DNA of 64,000 nucleotides from Gnetum montanum (Eukaryota > Streptophyta > Gnetopsida > Gnetales > Gnetaceae): the NCBI GenBank assembly GCA_015680685.1, contig MNCI01026334.1, positions 181,137-245,136 of the forward strand. The letters run 5' to 3'. Of this stretch, positions 11,000 to 23,810 are shown in pieces. The first letter of the stretch is position 1; each line of letters begins with the position of its first letter. The notes beneath the pieces are model-generated. The model was not told the DNA's origin and searched no databases. It worked only from the letters and a program-made list of their open reading frames with translations. The position numbers were made by a program, and so were the translations under genes.

Positions 11000-13612
11000 T
11001 TAACAAACACATTCTCCACTAATGGCATGAAGATGATGGAAAAGTTTAAATGATCCAAGGTGGTGCATGCTCCTAAGGTAGTTATTCATTATTTTGGTCA
11101 AGTTATCAGTAGTTAGTCTTTGATTGGTAAATCTTATCCTAAGAACTTTAAGTTTAGCATTTGTAGTCTCAAGGTTCTACTTGGTCTCCTTATGGTGCTT
11201 GAACTCTACCTCATACAATAAGTACAAGTTGGCCACTTGTTTTTCTAACTCTGACCGTGGTCATCCAGTAGTTAGCATTACTAGGTTGGCGTATTAAAGA
11301 TTGGTGAGCTCCATGTATTTAGTCATATTTTCTATCTACAACTCCTTCATGTAGATCTCTACTTTGTTATAGGCATGTATCCCATCAATGATAGGTTGCC
11401 ACATCTCTCTTCCTTGTTGAAGTTGTTGGAGGGCCTAATTAAATTTTTTCTTAGCCATTTGGATGTGTTTTTCATTTACTTCTTTTTGTAGGCCAACTTG
11501 ATCTCTTTAGTAATCCTTGACTCTCTCCAATTTGAGAGCCTTGTTCTTCTAGGCAACAATTTCAATCATAAATTTTTGGCATAAGGTGTAAACTTCCTCC
11601 ATGGAGAGATTTCTATTCTCCACTACCAATCTCCTAAGCTTAGTGTTTACCTTGGATAGCTACTCTTGTTGTTGATGGATAAATTCTTACATTTGTTGTT
11701 TCTGCACATCAACATTTTCCAGGCAATGATTTTTTGCGATCAACATCTCATTCTCTTGGTGTGTCTAGACCAAGTTCTTTTGAACTAAATATGTTTTGGC
11801 CTCAATCATGGACTAGTCAAAGATGGTCATCACCATTCCTGCCTCAACCTATTTGAATCTATCTTGAAGCTATTGAAAAGCTTCATATCTTGTTAGTGCA
11901 GGGTTGAGGAGTGCAGGATCAAAAAGATGAGCTCTTACATTGGAAACTTCTGTTGCCAAGCATTGATTTTGTGCTTTAGTCATTTCAAGTTGCCCTTTCA
12001 GAATGATGCACTTGCCCTTTACTTTAAGTAGCTCTAATTGGGTTGTAGTGATATTATATGAAAAATCAAAGATATATAGAATTTTTTGCCTAATTCCCAC
12101 TAGTTAGTCCAACAACTCTTCATGTTGGACTACACTTAGTCTTTTGCTAATAGTCCGTATGGATGTCTTTACATCTCTATGTGTAGAAACATCTGCTATA
12201 GGTGTTGTAGGTGCATTTAATGCTTTAAAAATTTTGTCAGCAACCACTTCTACTATTGTCTCTCATCCTTGGTGTTATATCACTAAGATAATTATTCTTT
12301 CATCCTCATCCAAGCATACTGAAAAGGTAGTGGCATTCCCAGAGATTTCTGGGAGTTGCTATTTCCACGAGAGAGACACCTTTACCTCTTGGGCACTAGG
12401 ATTTGACCTCACAGGTAGCCATGTTCTTTGGGCTAAGAATATTAGCCCACCTTCCTTCATCTAGCTTATTGTTTAAGCCACTTCATTAAGGTAACTCATT
12501 GCAAGATGGTACACAGATGGGTCCCCACCACTAGTTCCTGCTCACTGCTCCCACTCATGCAAGAGCTATTTTTGGATTTCTCATAGGTGCTTAATGGCTG
12601 CATAGGCCTTTGGTGTTGTTTCTTGAGTGGGTGGTGGAGGTAGTTGCCCCTCTTCTTTTGATATGGCAAGAGTCTTGTCTTTCATCATTTCAAACCAAGA
12701 GGTGATGGGAGTATGCCAAATCATATTGTTGACATAGTAGACTACTCTTACCCTTTTGCAAAGTTGTCTAATTAACCATGGAAACAATAAGGTTTTCCTT
12801 CCACATTCATTCTTCTTGAAATGCTTCTCTATCTCCAAATAGAATAGCTATGAAAGATCAATTAGAAATTTTTTTCTTACAATGGTACAAGCATGGGCAG
12901 AGAAGATTGTCACCTTGCTAGGCCTCACCATCAGATTGAGGTGATAGGCCACTATTTTGAAGTATATTCACTTCACCAATGTGAGCACACCAAACTCCTT
13001 ACAGTTAACCTCATAACACCATTGGGTCCACTTCCTTTTGGCCTTAGGGTCTACTTGCATGAAGATTTATGGCAAATAAATGTCATAGTCAGATAAACCA
13101 AGATCCTACACAATCACTTTTGTTGAGTAAGACACATGGATCTCCTTGATTCTCATAGTGGTTCTTGCCTTCCTAATGTTCCAAAAGAGATACATCTCTT
13201 CCATTTACCACTTCCCACTGGTAGTGATGATTGGCCACATGGGAGAGCTTTGCAATTGTGTCTTAACTTCTGGTGGAGCATGTTCTAAGAATGGTCCAAA
13301 GTTTAATTCTTGGATAATTGAGCATTGGACATCTCAAGGCTTGATCATGTCTAGGAAAGCTTGTGTTAATGTGATCTCAAGTCTTAGTATGGGCCTTTCT
13401 GCCTCTCCTCTTTGGGATTGTTTAGTTGCAGCCTCTTCTTTGGGAATTTGTCAAACAAATTCCACTTTGGGCTCCTCTCAAAGAGGTCCCATTGTGTGAG
13501 TTTCTACTACTTGCTCTTGAGCTTGTTCTTCCTAGCCTCTTCTAATTCTAGGTTGTTTGTCCTTTGGTTATGATGGTCCTCCTTCCTGTGGACATTTTGG
13601 TCTAGGTGTCAT
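11000..13612 (-). pseudogene. Env-position ORF of element B (Athila ORF2-like)
   Basis: A single minus-strand frame of about 870 codons with no net frameshift, from an ATG at 13612 to a stop at 11000, broken only by point stops. The N-terminus is Pro/Arg/Gln-rich (MTPRPKCPQEGGPS). The middle (about 13080-12700) is helical and ends TLLFPWLIRQLCKRVRVVYY, resembling the plant-retrotransposon-specific domain with the pattern FPSLIT-LC--AGV found after pol in Athila elements. A Pro-rich linker follows, then a long Gln/Glu/Lys/Leu coiled coil (about 12110-11000). No clear transmembrane segment or signal peptide, so envelope function is not supported. Element C lacks it except for the start. Its function is unknown; a capsid-accessory or nuclear role is equally possible. 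Confidence 0.6.
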
Positions 13613-15690
13613 CTATAATCACAACATGACCAAGGATTAGCACTTAATGTGTAATTTAAAACATTGGAAATACATTATCTCTTAGGGTAGTTACATTTGG
13701 CTAAGTTGTGATCATGACTTGGTTAATTATTTTGATATTATTTTAATATTAATAATTAATTTTAGGTTTACTGGAGTTTGTTGGAAGGATTACACTATCA
13801 AAAATTAGTGGTTTAATGTTATTCTATTTATTAATGCTCTGGGGGAGTTTGAAAAATTTTCATTGGAAACCTTAAGGTTTATGACCCCCATGAATAAGAG
13901 CTTACCTCTGGTAGCTACAGGATCGAAGAACGAAGTGATTTGGACAAACAATGTGAAATTATGGGCTTTAGAACGTGTTGGGCTCTTAAAAATTGCAAGA
14001 AATCCTCTCTTATTTTGAAGAAAATGACAAAAATTTTCAAATTCTTAGGCAGTATGTATAGACGTTCTGGGCTATGTCAATGAGGCCTAGTCGATGAGGT
14101 CGAGTTAACATGGTTGGCCACATCAACTAGGCTTAGTTAATGTGTTTGTTGATCACCATTGACTTTGTTAAAAGTAATGAAAAACAAGGAGTGTTTTAGT
14201 GAAATTTGGGTCAAATGGAAGCCCAAAAATCCAAGAACATGATAAAATCGTTAGAAGAAGATTTTAATATTCTAAAAATTGGGAAATGAGTAGAGAATGA
14301 GATTTGATGATGAAGAATGCCTTAAGGAGCACATAGCTGAATGCATAATCAAGTCCATGAAATATTTTGATTGCGGCAATGTCCAAGGGTAAAGAGCTTA
14401 TCTGTCCAAACCATGAGATATGCAAGTGGGTACTCCCCATAGTGGCACATGCCCTTTTTGCCCTTTCATATCCTCAACTAAGGAGTTTGTGAGCCCCATA
14501 GTTGATTAATGGCTATGAAAAGTTAAGGGCCAAACTTAGAGAACCTATTTAGGAATTTTAACACATCAAACTAAGACATAAAATAAAGACATAAAAACTA
14601 GTAGTGATGTGAGTTATGGAGAGCATTGATAGATGAGAGAGAGAATGGAATGGATGTCCCAATCATGGTCACATGAAGTCCCTTGTGAGAATCATGGTTA
14701 AATGATCCAATAAAGTCCACCCTTAGTCTAGAACAAAACCAAACACTTTCAGTGACTTCACATCGCCACTCTAAGACTATTCTACCTCATCAAGACATAA
14801 GAATGCTCCAATGGATAACCACCATTCCTTATTTAAAAAGAAAAGAGAAGTAGGGAGTGAGAAAGGGCCTAAGTTATAGGGGAGCTTCAAGCATGTGTAC
14901 CATGTCTTTTTAGTCTCATAACCAATGTTGGTAGCTCGTTTATTTTGTCTAAGGGGTGTGCTTTAAATTTTCATCATGTTTTTTAATTTTTTCTTTTCTC
15001 TTTTATCTTTGCTTTTTTCTTGGTTTTTTATCTTTTTTCTTTTTTTTTCTTTTGATGGAAACCACATCATGCAAAGATTTATTCAAATTCTTGTTATTTG
15101 GTTGACACAGTACGATAAGAAATCCACACAAAACATACTTGTACTCAAGATGACAGAGAGGTACAAAGAGTATTGAATCCCCTTGAAGCTACACCCTTTT
15201 GAAACCTTTGAATCTTTTTTAGGCTTGGAGACTACCATGGTCACAAGTTCATTAAGTTTTTATTAATGAAAAAGGGACCTCATGTTCCCAAAACTATGAA
15301 AACCATAGGATTTGTGGATGGGTGGATGACATGGACTCACTGCTTGTTTCATGAAAATAAAAACACATCTTAGTTTTCAAACATCAAAATTCAAAAATAA
15401 AAACTAGACATTAGCAATTAAAAAACTTTAGGTACAAACCATCATTAGCATTCAACAAAAACATCATTGTGTCCTATTGGCAATAAAGCACTTTTTATTA
15501 GAAGGTAGGAAAAATTCACACCAAAGTAAGGAAAAATATAAAAGAAAGTATAAAATATTAAATAAAACTTTTATTATACTAATGATGGTGTGAAACAATA
15601 AATGATGTAAAATAGGGAAAAAATAAATAACTTGCAAAAACAAAAATGTGTAAAACAAAAAATAGAAAAATTGAGCAGCCACTTATATGG
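13613..15690 (-). other. Spacer between pol and the env-position ORF (element B)
   Basis: About 2 kb of non-coding retrotransposon sequence. Parts align, inverted, with 43560-45107 of element C: for example 14640-14800 with 44390-44530 (GAATGGAATG..., CAGTGACTTCACAT) and 14930-14970 with 44200-44240 (TTGTCTAAGGGGTGTGCTT). It ends TTGTGATTATAG directly before the ATG of the env-position ORF, like a splice acceptor. Confidence 0.65.
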
Positions 15691-17150
15691 TTAGCACTGA
15701 TGGCCATCTTCTCCACAACTGAGTTAGAAGGAGGAGATTTAAAAAATTGAGCATGGTTGTCCACCTGTTGAGGTATTTGTTGTAATGACTTGCTTGGGCT
15801 CATGAAAAGGCTTTACCTATTAGATGTTAACCAACTACTTCTTGTTTGGTCTTTTAGGTTTGTATATGATCATGGCACTAGAAGGGAAGGTTTCATCAAT
15901 TATATAAGGCCCCTCCAATAATGTTTGGAACTTAGTTCATTGAGTTACGTGTATGGGGTTCTAGTAGAGAACCTTATCTTCCATTTAAAATTTGATCCTT
16001 CTAATTCTTAGGTCATGTCATTTTTTTTTGAATTCCTTGTGCAGTTCATTCAAGGACAAGGCTATTAATCAATTTTCATCTAGCACATTTAGGTTGATTA
16101 ATCTTTCTTTTTGTGCTAGACTCAGGTCAAGATTTAAGTCACAAGTTGTTGAAAGTGTACAGAGCTCAAACTGAATTAGAAGCATTAGAAGTTTTCTATA
16201 CATCAACTCATAGGGAGAGTATCCTATAGGAAATTCTCATGTTGAGTGGTATGCCTATAGGACATTATTTAATTTTGTACTTCAGTCTCTTCTATATTTG
16301 CTAATAGTTCTTGTTAGGATCTTCATGATCTCCTTATTGGTAACTTTTGCTTGACCATTAGCTTGAGGGTGGTAAGGCATTATTAATTTATGTTCAACCC
16401 CCAAGCATTGCATAAGCTTATGAAAAGTAACACCTATAGAATGGGTTCCATTGTTAGAAATTAGTGCACATGGCACTCCAAACTTATTCACAACATTTTT
16501 TTTATACAAACCACATAGCAATGGATGATGTATAGTCGATGATAGTTGCTTTCTTTTGTCCATTTTGTGTAGTAATCAATGATGATAATTATATATGCCT
16601 TCCTATTTGACATAGATGTGATGGGATCCATGAAGTTAATGCTCCATATTTTGAAGGGTTCTAGTGGTTGAATCCATTATTGAGGATCCTCCATTCATGC
16701 AGTCATCCTACCATCTCATTAACAATGTTTATAGAATCAAACAAACTAGTGGGAATCCTTGAAGATTATGGTCTAATAGTATCTTACCATTAGGACTTTT
16801 ATGACTATGTCTCTCCCTACATAGTGGGCTCCACAATAGTGTTCATGAGCATCTTGGAGAATGCATGATTGATCTATGTCAGGGACATACAAATGAACCA
16901 AGCCATCGATGCACACTTTGTAAATGTGTTTGTTGATTTTCTTGAAGTGTTTGGCTTGATGAAGAAACTATTTTTTTCTTCCTATAGTCCAAATCTTGTA
17001 GCATCTCTTGAGTGAGAAGATAAGTGAGTATGCCATAATACCATTTTGGTTTTGTGAGAATTTATTCATTTGTTGCTCTAGCAAAGAGAAGTTCATTATG
17101 AAATTGGTTAGAGAGCATATTCTCCTTCTCTTTGTTATTCCATCATAACT
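15690..17150 (-). pseudogene. Integrase of element B
   Basis: Catalytic core and C-terminus of a Ty3/gypsy integrase. 16563-16282 reads GLYKKNVVNKFGVPCALISN, then HSIGVTFHKLMQCLGVEHKL, then PYHPQANGQAKVTNKEI. The second catalytic Asp (canonical SDNG) is Asn (SNNG) and the Glu of GQAEV is Lys (GQAKV), so the D,D-35-E site is destroyed. The C-terminal tail reaches about 15690, where SPPSNSVVEKMA matches the tail retained in C (about 43570). Confidence 0.75.
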
Positions 17151-17560
17151 AAGAGAGATGATCAGCGACCACATTCTTAGTCCATTTTTGATCTATCATT
17201 GTAAGATCAAATTATTTTAAAATCACTAATCACCATATGACACAAGGACTCACCATTGGCTTGTTCATCAGGAAGCAGATGGTACTATGATTAGTGTGTA
17301 CAAACACTTTATATCCAAGCACATGGTGCTTAAACTTCTCTAGAGAATACACCACTGCAATTAGTTTTATCTCCATTCTGGTGTAATTCAACTGTGCACC
17401 CAAAATACTTCAACTTGTGTAGTGGATGTAAGAAAGATGTTTGTTGTCATCCAACTACATAAGCATAGCTCCCAATGCATAATTAGATGCATCTTTAATA
17501 ATATGAAATGGTCTGGGCTAGTTAGGTTCTTATAGAATTAGAGTCTCTATGAGCTTTTGC
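17150..17560 (-). pseudogene. RNase H of element B
   Basis: RNase H domain between RT and integrase. The downstream linker is plain on the minus strand: IDQKWTKNVVADHLS (about 17195-17150), the family's NVVADHLSRL motif. The domain itself is fragmented by stops. Confidence 0.6.
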
Positions 17561-18193
17561 TTGAGGCTCTGAAATGCATCTTCACATTCCTTGGTCCAAA
17601 TGAATGGAGCATCTTTCTTTGTTAGCTTTACCAACAATCTTGTGATCTTAGAGAAATTTTCTATGAATCATTGGTAGTAACAAATGTGTCTAAGGAATGA
17701 ATGAACATCTTTTACAATTTCTAGTTGATAGGTGATTCCTTGAATGACCCTTATCTTTTTGGGGTCTATCTTGATCCCTTCCTACAAAATTATATGCCCT
17801 AATACAATGCCTTCTTGAATCATGAGATGGATCCTTTGCCAATTGAGCCAATAGGTTTGTTTCCATACATCTTTTGAGTACTTGCTCAAGGTGGTCCAAG
17901 GCTTGCTTGAATGTAGTGCCATAAGTGGAGAAGTTATTGATAAAGACTTCCACTTTACTATTGATTTGCTATTAAAAGATGCTTAAGACCAGGCATTGAA
18001 AAATGACAAGAGCATTGCATAAACCAAAAGGCATCCTGTAATATGCAAAGGTCCCCTAGGAACTCATGAATGTTATTTTGGCTTGGTCTTCTAGTGTAAT
18101 TCAGATCTGATTATAGCCACTATAACCATTTAGAAAACTATAATAGCAATGCCTAGTTATGATGTCCAGCACTTGATTAATGAATGGAAAAAA
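17560..18193 (-). pseudogene. Reverse transcriptase, C-terminal half (element B)
   Basis: Continues the RT cut at 27559. Starting at the insertion point: FPFINQVLD, then SFLNGYSGYNQI near 18110, and the active-site block VFINNFSTYGTTFKQALDHL at 17950-17890. The YxDD pair is Asn-Asn here, both explained by G-to-A changes, so polymerase activity is lost. The upper edge is element D's 5' LTR. Confidence 0.8.
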
Positions 18194-18749
18194 TGAAACA
18201 CCATAAAATTTTGGGTCTTGACATCTTGACTGTAAATTTGGCTAAATGTCAAAATGGTGGCACTTTGCCCAAATTTTTCTAAGTGTTGAGTGTAGTCAGC
18301 TCCAACTATTAGATTTGCAAAATTTTTCTAAGTGTCAGAACGATAGCACTTTCTGCAAATTTGTCTAAGTGTCAAAACTTGACAAATTTTTCTAAGTGTT
18401 GATGCTATGCTCCCCAACGTAGCATGCATCAAGGCCTGTTTTGCAAAATTTCCTAAGTGTCAATAGTAGTTGCATGAAAATTTTTCTAAGTGTTCTACTA
18501 TGCTCTCACTTTGCCTGCTACACCCTAGAGCTTAGCCAGCATAGCACACTTTTTAGTGGCCATTTTTTCCTAAGTGTCAAGTAAAAAGCTGTCAAGCTAG
18601 CTCAGGATGGAAGAGGCATTTGGTATATTTTCTAACTCTTGAGGCTACCCCTCTTGCTATGCTCCATAGCGTAGCCAATGTAGCAAGAACAAGGATTACA
18701 ATCCTCACTATATTCTTTAAAGTGTCCATGCCATGCCCTATCCCTAGAG

Positions 18750-18930
18750 AGCATCTTATGTCTCACATGTAACATGAGATGAGCGTAGTATCCAACATCC
18801 CATGTCCCACACGTAACACAAGACAAGCATAGCAGTTAGCATCTCATGTCTTGTATGTAACATGAAACAAGCGTAGCAACCAACGTCTCATGTCCCACAC
18901 ATAGCACGGGATGAGCATAGTAGCTAGAGT
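18750..18930 (+). repeat. 44-bp minisatellite, 4 units (D 5' LTR)
   Basis: Units of the form ATCCCATGTCCCACACGTAA / CACGGGATGAGCATAGTAGC. Many contain an inverted pair (CCCATGT...ACATGGG), so each unit could form a hairpin. The 3' LTR has eight units. Confidence 0.85.
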
Positions 18931-19054
18931 TAGAAAATATTTGAACTTTTTCTAGTCACCTTTGTACTTAAAAACTTCTCTAAATTTTTCTTGTGGTCCC
19001 ACCTACCGCACTACCACACAACACCCGATTCGCATTTTGGGCTAACCCTAAACC

Positions 19055-19062
19055 TATAAATA
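19055..19062 (+). promoter_or_regulatory. TATA box in D 5' LTR
   Basis: TATAAATA in CCTATAAATACCCC; conserved in the other LTR (26708-26715) and in D2. Confidence 0.65.
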
Positions 19063-19897
19063 CCCCTGCATCCTAATGTTTCAAGGGGTTGGCTTCTATT
19101 CTTCACTGGTTGGGTAGTTGACACTTTCATTTGGCATTTGGCATTTTGGCATCTTAACACTTAGCTTTGTGGGAAAACAAGACCCAGAGCACATCACATC
19201 GATAGAGAGGCATCCCTATACTGCACGGTAGACTACAGTTATGGTGCAGCCCTGCACTGCATAGTATACCGCAGCCTTATTGCAGCCCTATAGAAAACTA
19301 CATGGTACACCACAATGGCCAACCAAGCTGGAATGGTTCATCATAGCAACACAAAACTTCATAGCTCAACACCATTGAGACTGTGACCATGCTCCCACTG
19401 CACCTATTATACACTATGTACCTTTTGAGATCCTTTTGTGATTGACTATGCTTCCATTTGGGGTATGTTCCATTTCTCTCTTCTATTTCTAACATTTTAT
19501 TACATTTTTCTTATATCTTTTCACATTTTTTATGCGTTATCACATTGTACTATGCTTAGGTAGTAGTCTCCATGGGTTTACACCCTCATTTATATCAAAA
19601 CCCTTTGTTATGCTCACCTCGATTTTGTGGCTACGCTCTACACTTAACACTGTGAAACATCACTTTAACACTTAGCACCATTTTGCATTATTTGCATTTG
19701 CATTTCGGCTAACCATGCCACCCCCCGGTTGCACCCACCACCTCAGTTGCAACCAACAAAGTTCCTATTTGATTAACAAGACCATTTAGGGCACTCTACC
19801 TCTATTTCCAGCAAGGCCCTCATGTAGAGGTGGGGTTAAGGCTATGCATCTGTTGACCCCTTGGTGATTCCAGCCACCAATGTTTTCAGTCGTCATA

Positions 19898-19925
19898 GTT
19901 TTTGGTGTTAGAAGGAGGGCCTTGT
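19898..19925 (+). promoter_or_regulatory. Primer-binding-site candidate, element D
   Basis: Directly after the LTR: GTTTTTGGTGTTAGAAGGAG followed by GGCC. The same place in A (minus, 59519 downward: GTTTTCTTGGTGCTAAAAGA then AGGGCC) and in D2 (ATTTTTTAGTACTAGAAAAA then GGGCC) is similar. I cannot assign the tRNA with confidence; initiator Met is a partial match. Confidence 0.5.
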
Positions 19926-20298
19926 CATTTCCTTCTACATTTTTTAATTGGCACTTAACCAAAACTCTAGATGCTCTGGAGAGCGTAACAAGTTCTTAGA
20001 GCGTAGTAAGCTCCGGTGTAGCAAGCATAGCACCAAAGTTAGCCATTTTCAGTAGCTTTCATACTTAGCATTTTTTTTTTGCATTTCTACAATTAGCATT
20101 TTTTTGCAATTTCATACTTAGCATTTCTTCTACATTTTCACACTTAGCCAAATTTTTACAATTTTACACTTAGTCATTTTTTTTGCAGTTTCTATACTTA
20201 GTCATTTTTTTTCATTTTTACACTTATCCATTTTTGTACATTTTTATATTTAGCCATTTTTTTGCCATCAGTAGACTCTCACAACCCAACCTATGAAC

Positions 20299-22560
20299 AT
20301 GAATCCAGATCAACCTTCCATGTCAGTGTCTAATACATTTGACACCAGGATCCATCCAAATCATGTCACATTAAGCCATGGACAATACAATTTTTTTGTG
20401 CCAAAATCCAATCAGGATTACTAGTGGATCACCTTGACCTAGAGGAAAAACAAGATTACAAACAAATACATTGGGATGGACGAGAGTACAACCCTACCTT
20501 GTTTGACATAATCCCACTCACGAAGTCCTATCACTAATTGTTGTCCCAACTCATCTATGCAAACAAGCATAATGCAGGGACAACTTATGAGGAGGCCTCA
20601 TAGGAGGAAGAACATGAGTTTGAGGCCTACTCTGAACACGAGAGCCCCCTTTGCATTATCTTCCAACAACTGCTCCCTAGTATGGCCCCTCCTTGGTTTG
20701 GTCCACCTATCCTCTTTGGCATGGTAACCATGCCAATTCAACCTTCCTTGCAAGCAACCACTATATTTCCCCAACCCTATGCTCACATGAGGACCACCTC
20801 CCAGCCCTAGATGACTTAGGCATCCTATGTCTCGCTTGTCCCATTGGTGCTCATGGCATCCAACCAACCCACTCGTGTGTGGCCCACCTTAGTCATCATG
20901 CCCATTGCTCAGCCAACACATCAACTAAATCCATTTGCTACAATGTTATACTGGCAATGATCATCTACTACAATGTTAAACTGGCAACAACTGTCTATTA
21001 CAACGTTAAAATGGAAAACTTTGTAACCAACAATTTGACCCTATGCTGTGCAACCAACACAAGCCTAACTAATGCAACCGATTGGCACATCCACAAGCTT
21101 GGATTAGGCATTCTAGCTAATCCAAAGCATGATGGAGGAGATCAACCAACTTAAGGCCAACTCAAGGTGGTGGACTTCTACTAGGATGATCCCATATGTC
21201 CTACCATCCCATCCCTGACTCTTCCAACTGGGGTCCAGCTGCCTCAACTCACCAAGTACAATGGTGAAGGAGATCCCAATGCACACTTAATCACATTTCG
21301 ATCTGAGTGCCTACTCCTTTAAGCCTAGCCACATGTCTTCATGCATGTGTTCCCCATGTCACTCACCAGCAAGGCCTTAAACTAGTATCATGTGCTACCC
21401 AAGGCCTCAATCTCTTCTTTGGAGGATCTCATAAGCTAGTTTGTAACACACTTTAGGTACAAACTAAAGCCTAAAGCAACCCTTCACTAACTCATGTATG
21501 TCAAGCAAGGGCCCTGAGAGCTTGTGCCAAAATTTCTCCAATGTTGGAATGCCACATTGAGCACCTACTAGCCATATTCAAGGGTGCAGTGAGCAATTTC
21601 ATCAAGTTCAAACTGTATTACCTAGTCCCAAAGTCTCTCAGCCAAGCCTTTGCACAAACGAAGGGCATAGAGAAGGCAGTGCAAGCTAGTAATAACCTAG
21701 CCTACGTGGCCTATAGAAACCAACATGCATGCAAGAAAAATGCAATAGTGGTAATAGTGGCCACAAGCACAAAAGCAACCAACTAGGGTTGATGGCTAAG
21801 CAGCCCAAGGCCCCAACTCAAAAAGCTACCAACTTTGGCACCAACTCACCTACATCCGTATGGGTTGCCCCAAGGTCCAACTTTGAGCATAAGGATCACT
21901 CAAAGTATACACTGCTATCAATGGAACCCTTTGAATTGCTAGAGCAACTCTTAAAAGTCAAGAAAATCCAAAAAAAATGAGTATCAGAAATTGCCCACCA
22001 AAAACATGACACGTACTATGAACTATTGAGGAACCCTACCTCAGTAGTACCAAATGAGCCCTTAGTCCCACAACATTTTTAACTAGACCAATACTATCAT
22101 TACCACTAGCTATCTAGTCATAATACAGACAAAAATCATGCTTTGTAGGATGTTCTACAAAGTATGATAACATGGGGCCAACTGGTGCTTGATGTAGTGA
22201 GCCAATCCAATGTAGGCGATGCCCCCTACGTCATAAACTCCATCAGTGTAGGTGCCAAGTCTAAACCTGCACAACAACCTTTTGTGATCTGTGTGCCTCC
22301 AAGCAAGGCAAGGATACCCTCAGCCTCCATAAGTAAGAGTCCCTTCTTTGTTATCAAAGTGCCACCTTGGGCATCCACAACACCCTTCATGATCAAGGTC
22401 CCACAACAAACGTCCACTAAGATGTTAAACTAGCAAGATGTAGCAATAACAACTGCTAAGCAATCTTTCATCATCAAGGTGCTAGAATAAGTTGGCCTTG
22501 CAAAAACTCCTAAACCACCATTTGTCATAAGGGTATCACAATGTGATGGCCTCTCACCTA
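20299..22560 (+). pseudogene. Gag of element D
   Basis: Starts MNPDQPSMSVSNTFD. The capsid domain is clear at 21240-21720: TKYNGEGDPNAHLITF, SECLLL, then KQGP and the C-terminal helices (LLAIFKGAVSNFIKFKLYYL, AFAQTKGIEKAVQASNNLAY), matching the Tat-type retrotransposon gag. A relative is decayed in A (48400-48200) and in D2 (51730-52250). Interrupted by many stops (often TAG or TAA) and frameshifts. Three copies of a CTACAATGTTAAACTGGCA-like repeat lie within it at 20938-21020. Confidence 0.75.
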
Positions 22561-23810
22561 CCTAAAGCCTAACAATGGGCAACATCTTAGCCTTTCCTCC
22601 TTCGAGGGTCAATCTCACTAGCAACCCAGGTAGGCCTACCAAATGGCAATGTAAGAGGATGAACAAGCACCTTATAACCCCCATGGCTAAAGCAAAGGCC
22701 ATAACTAGAAAGAAACAACTAAATACTGGGGCCCCTAACCCTAAGCAACCTAAGCCCAAGTCTTCTCTACAAGAGATCTGTTTCTCAAGCTACATGGAGG
22801 AAGTTAAGGCCAACAAAACCACTAATAATAAGGACTTTGTAGTTGCACTAACCCAGGTGAAATAAACGCTCAAGCAAAAGAACACAATGTTGAGCTTATA
22901 CAACTTGGTCATGATCTCATCTGCTCACTGCCAAGTGATGGCCTGGATGTTGGCCTTCATTCTTGTTACAAAGGACATCCCTACAGATGAGGCATCCATC
23001 TGTACAACAATGTTGTCCCTTGCACCACAGGAATCAGGTTCAACTCCCTAGCATTTTGCAATGATGTAGTCAAGGTTAATCCTGAACGAGGGAAGGTCAC
23101 TATAGCTTCACTATCCAGTAGCATACGTGTTGGGCAATGCACCATCCACATAGTGCATGTTGATGATGGTGCAACAACAAACATAGTCTTGTACTCCATC
23201 ATTGATAAGTTAGGCCTAGTAGATGAAATTAGGCTAACCAAAATCACATGTCTAAAATCCTTCAACGAATCACGCATCGTCATTAGGGGTATAATTAACT
23301 TAGCCTTTGTGGAAGGAGAGAAATTCCCTACCATCACAAATTTCATGATCATAGAGGAGATGCCATGCTTCAACTTAATCTTGGGTAGGCCTTGGTTAGC
23401 TCAACTATAGGCCATCTCCTCTCCCACCCACCAAGAAATCCATCTTCCATACAAAGGTGGTCAAGTTATTATCCATGGTGGTAACGTCTCCTCTTTGGCT
23501 ATTCGCAACATAGACATAGCAAAATTATTAGAGGTGGAGTTTCTTGGTGATGCACTTGTAGAAACCAACACAACACCTAAGGCTAACACATCTAAAGAGA
23601 TGGTTGAAGCCAACAACCTCTTAGAGGATCCTAAGCCTTATGTGCCCCCTAATCCATGCCCGATTAGAAAGCAACTACATGACCAAGACTTTCCCTTGGC
23701 CAAAAATGCACTAAGCGCCTACTTACCCTTTGCCTCCATGGGCCATGCATTTTTGGCTTTTGCTTGCATTGCATTTTTTCATGCATTTACATTTCACCTA
23801 CTTGCCTAGT
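22561..23810 (+). pseudogene. Gag C-terminal linker and aspartic protease of element D
   Basis: A Lys/Pro-rich linker (22575-22865, with LQEICFSSYMEEVKANKT) leads to the retropepsin domain at 23120-23410: HVDDGATTNIVLYSIIDKLG ... NESRIVIRGIINLAF ... CFNLILGRPWLAQL. The ILGRPW end block is typical. The active site reads D-D-G-A instead of D-S/T-G-A, as it does in A. The frame then runs through IHLPYKGGQVIIHGGN to an end at 23809. No pol follows. Confidence 0.75.

Larger units (their letters stand above)
18194..19897 (+). repeat. 5' LTR of element D
   Basis: Starts TGAAACACCATAAAATTTTG and ends TTTTCAGTCGTCATA. 1704 bp. U3 has seven copies of a TTTTTCTAAGTGT phrase (18270-18600) and four 44-bp minisatellite units (about 18750-18930). 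TATAAATA lies at 19055-19062. Confidence 0.9.

Noticed and set aside
11000-13612. Env-position ORF as a true viral envelope gene
   Set aside because: No signal peptide, membrane anchor or glycoprotein features; it resembles the Athila post-pol protein instead.
18750-18930. Regular short repeats as a CRISPR array
   Set aside because: Units are directly adjacent with no unique spacers, vary in sequence, and lie in a plant LTR.
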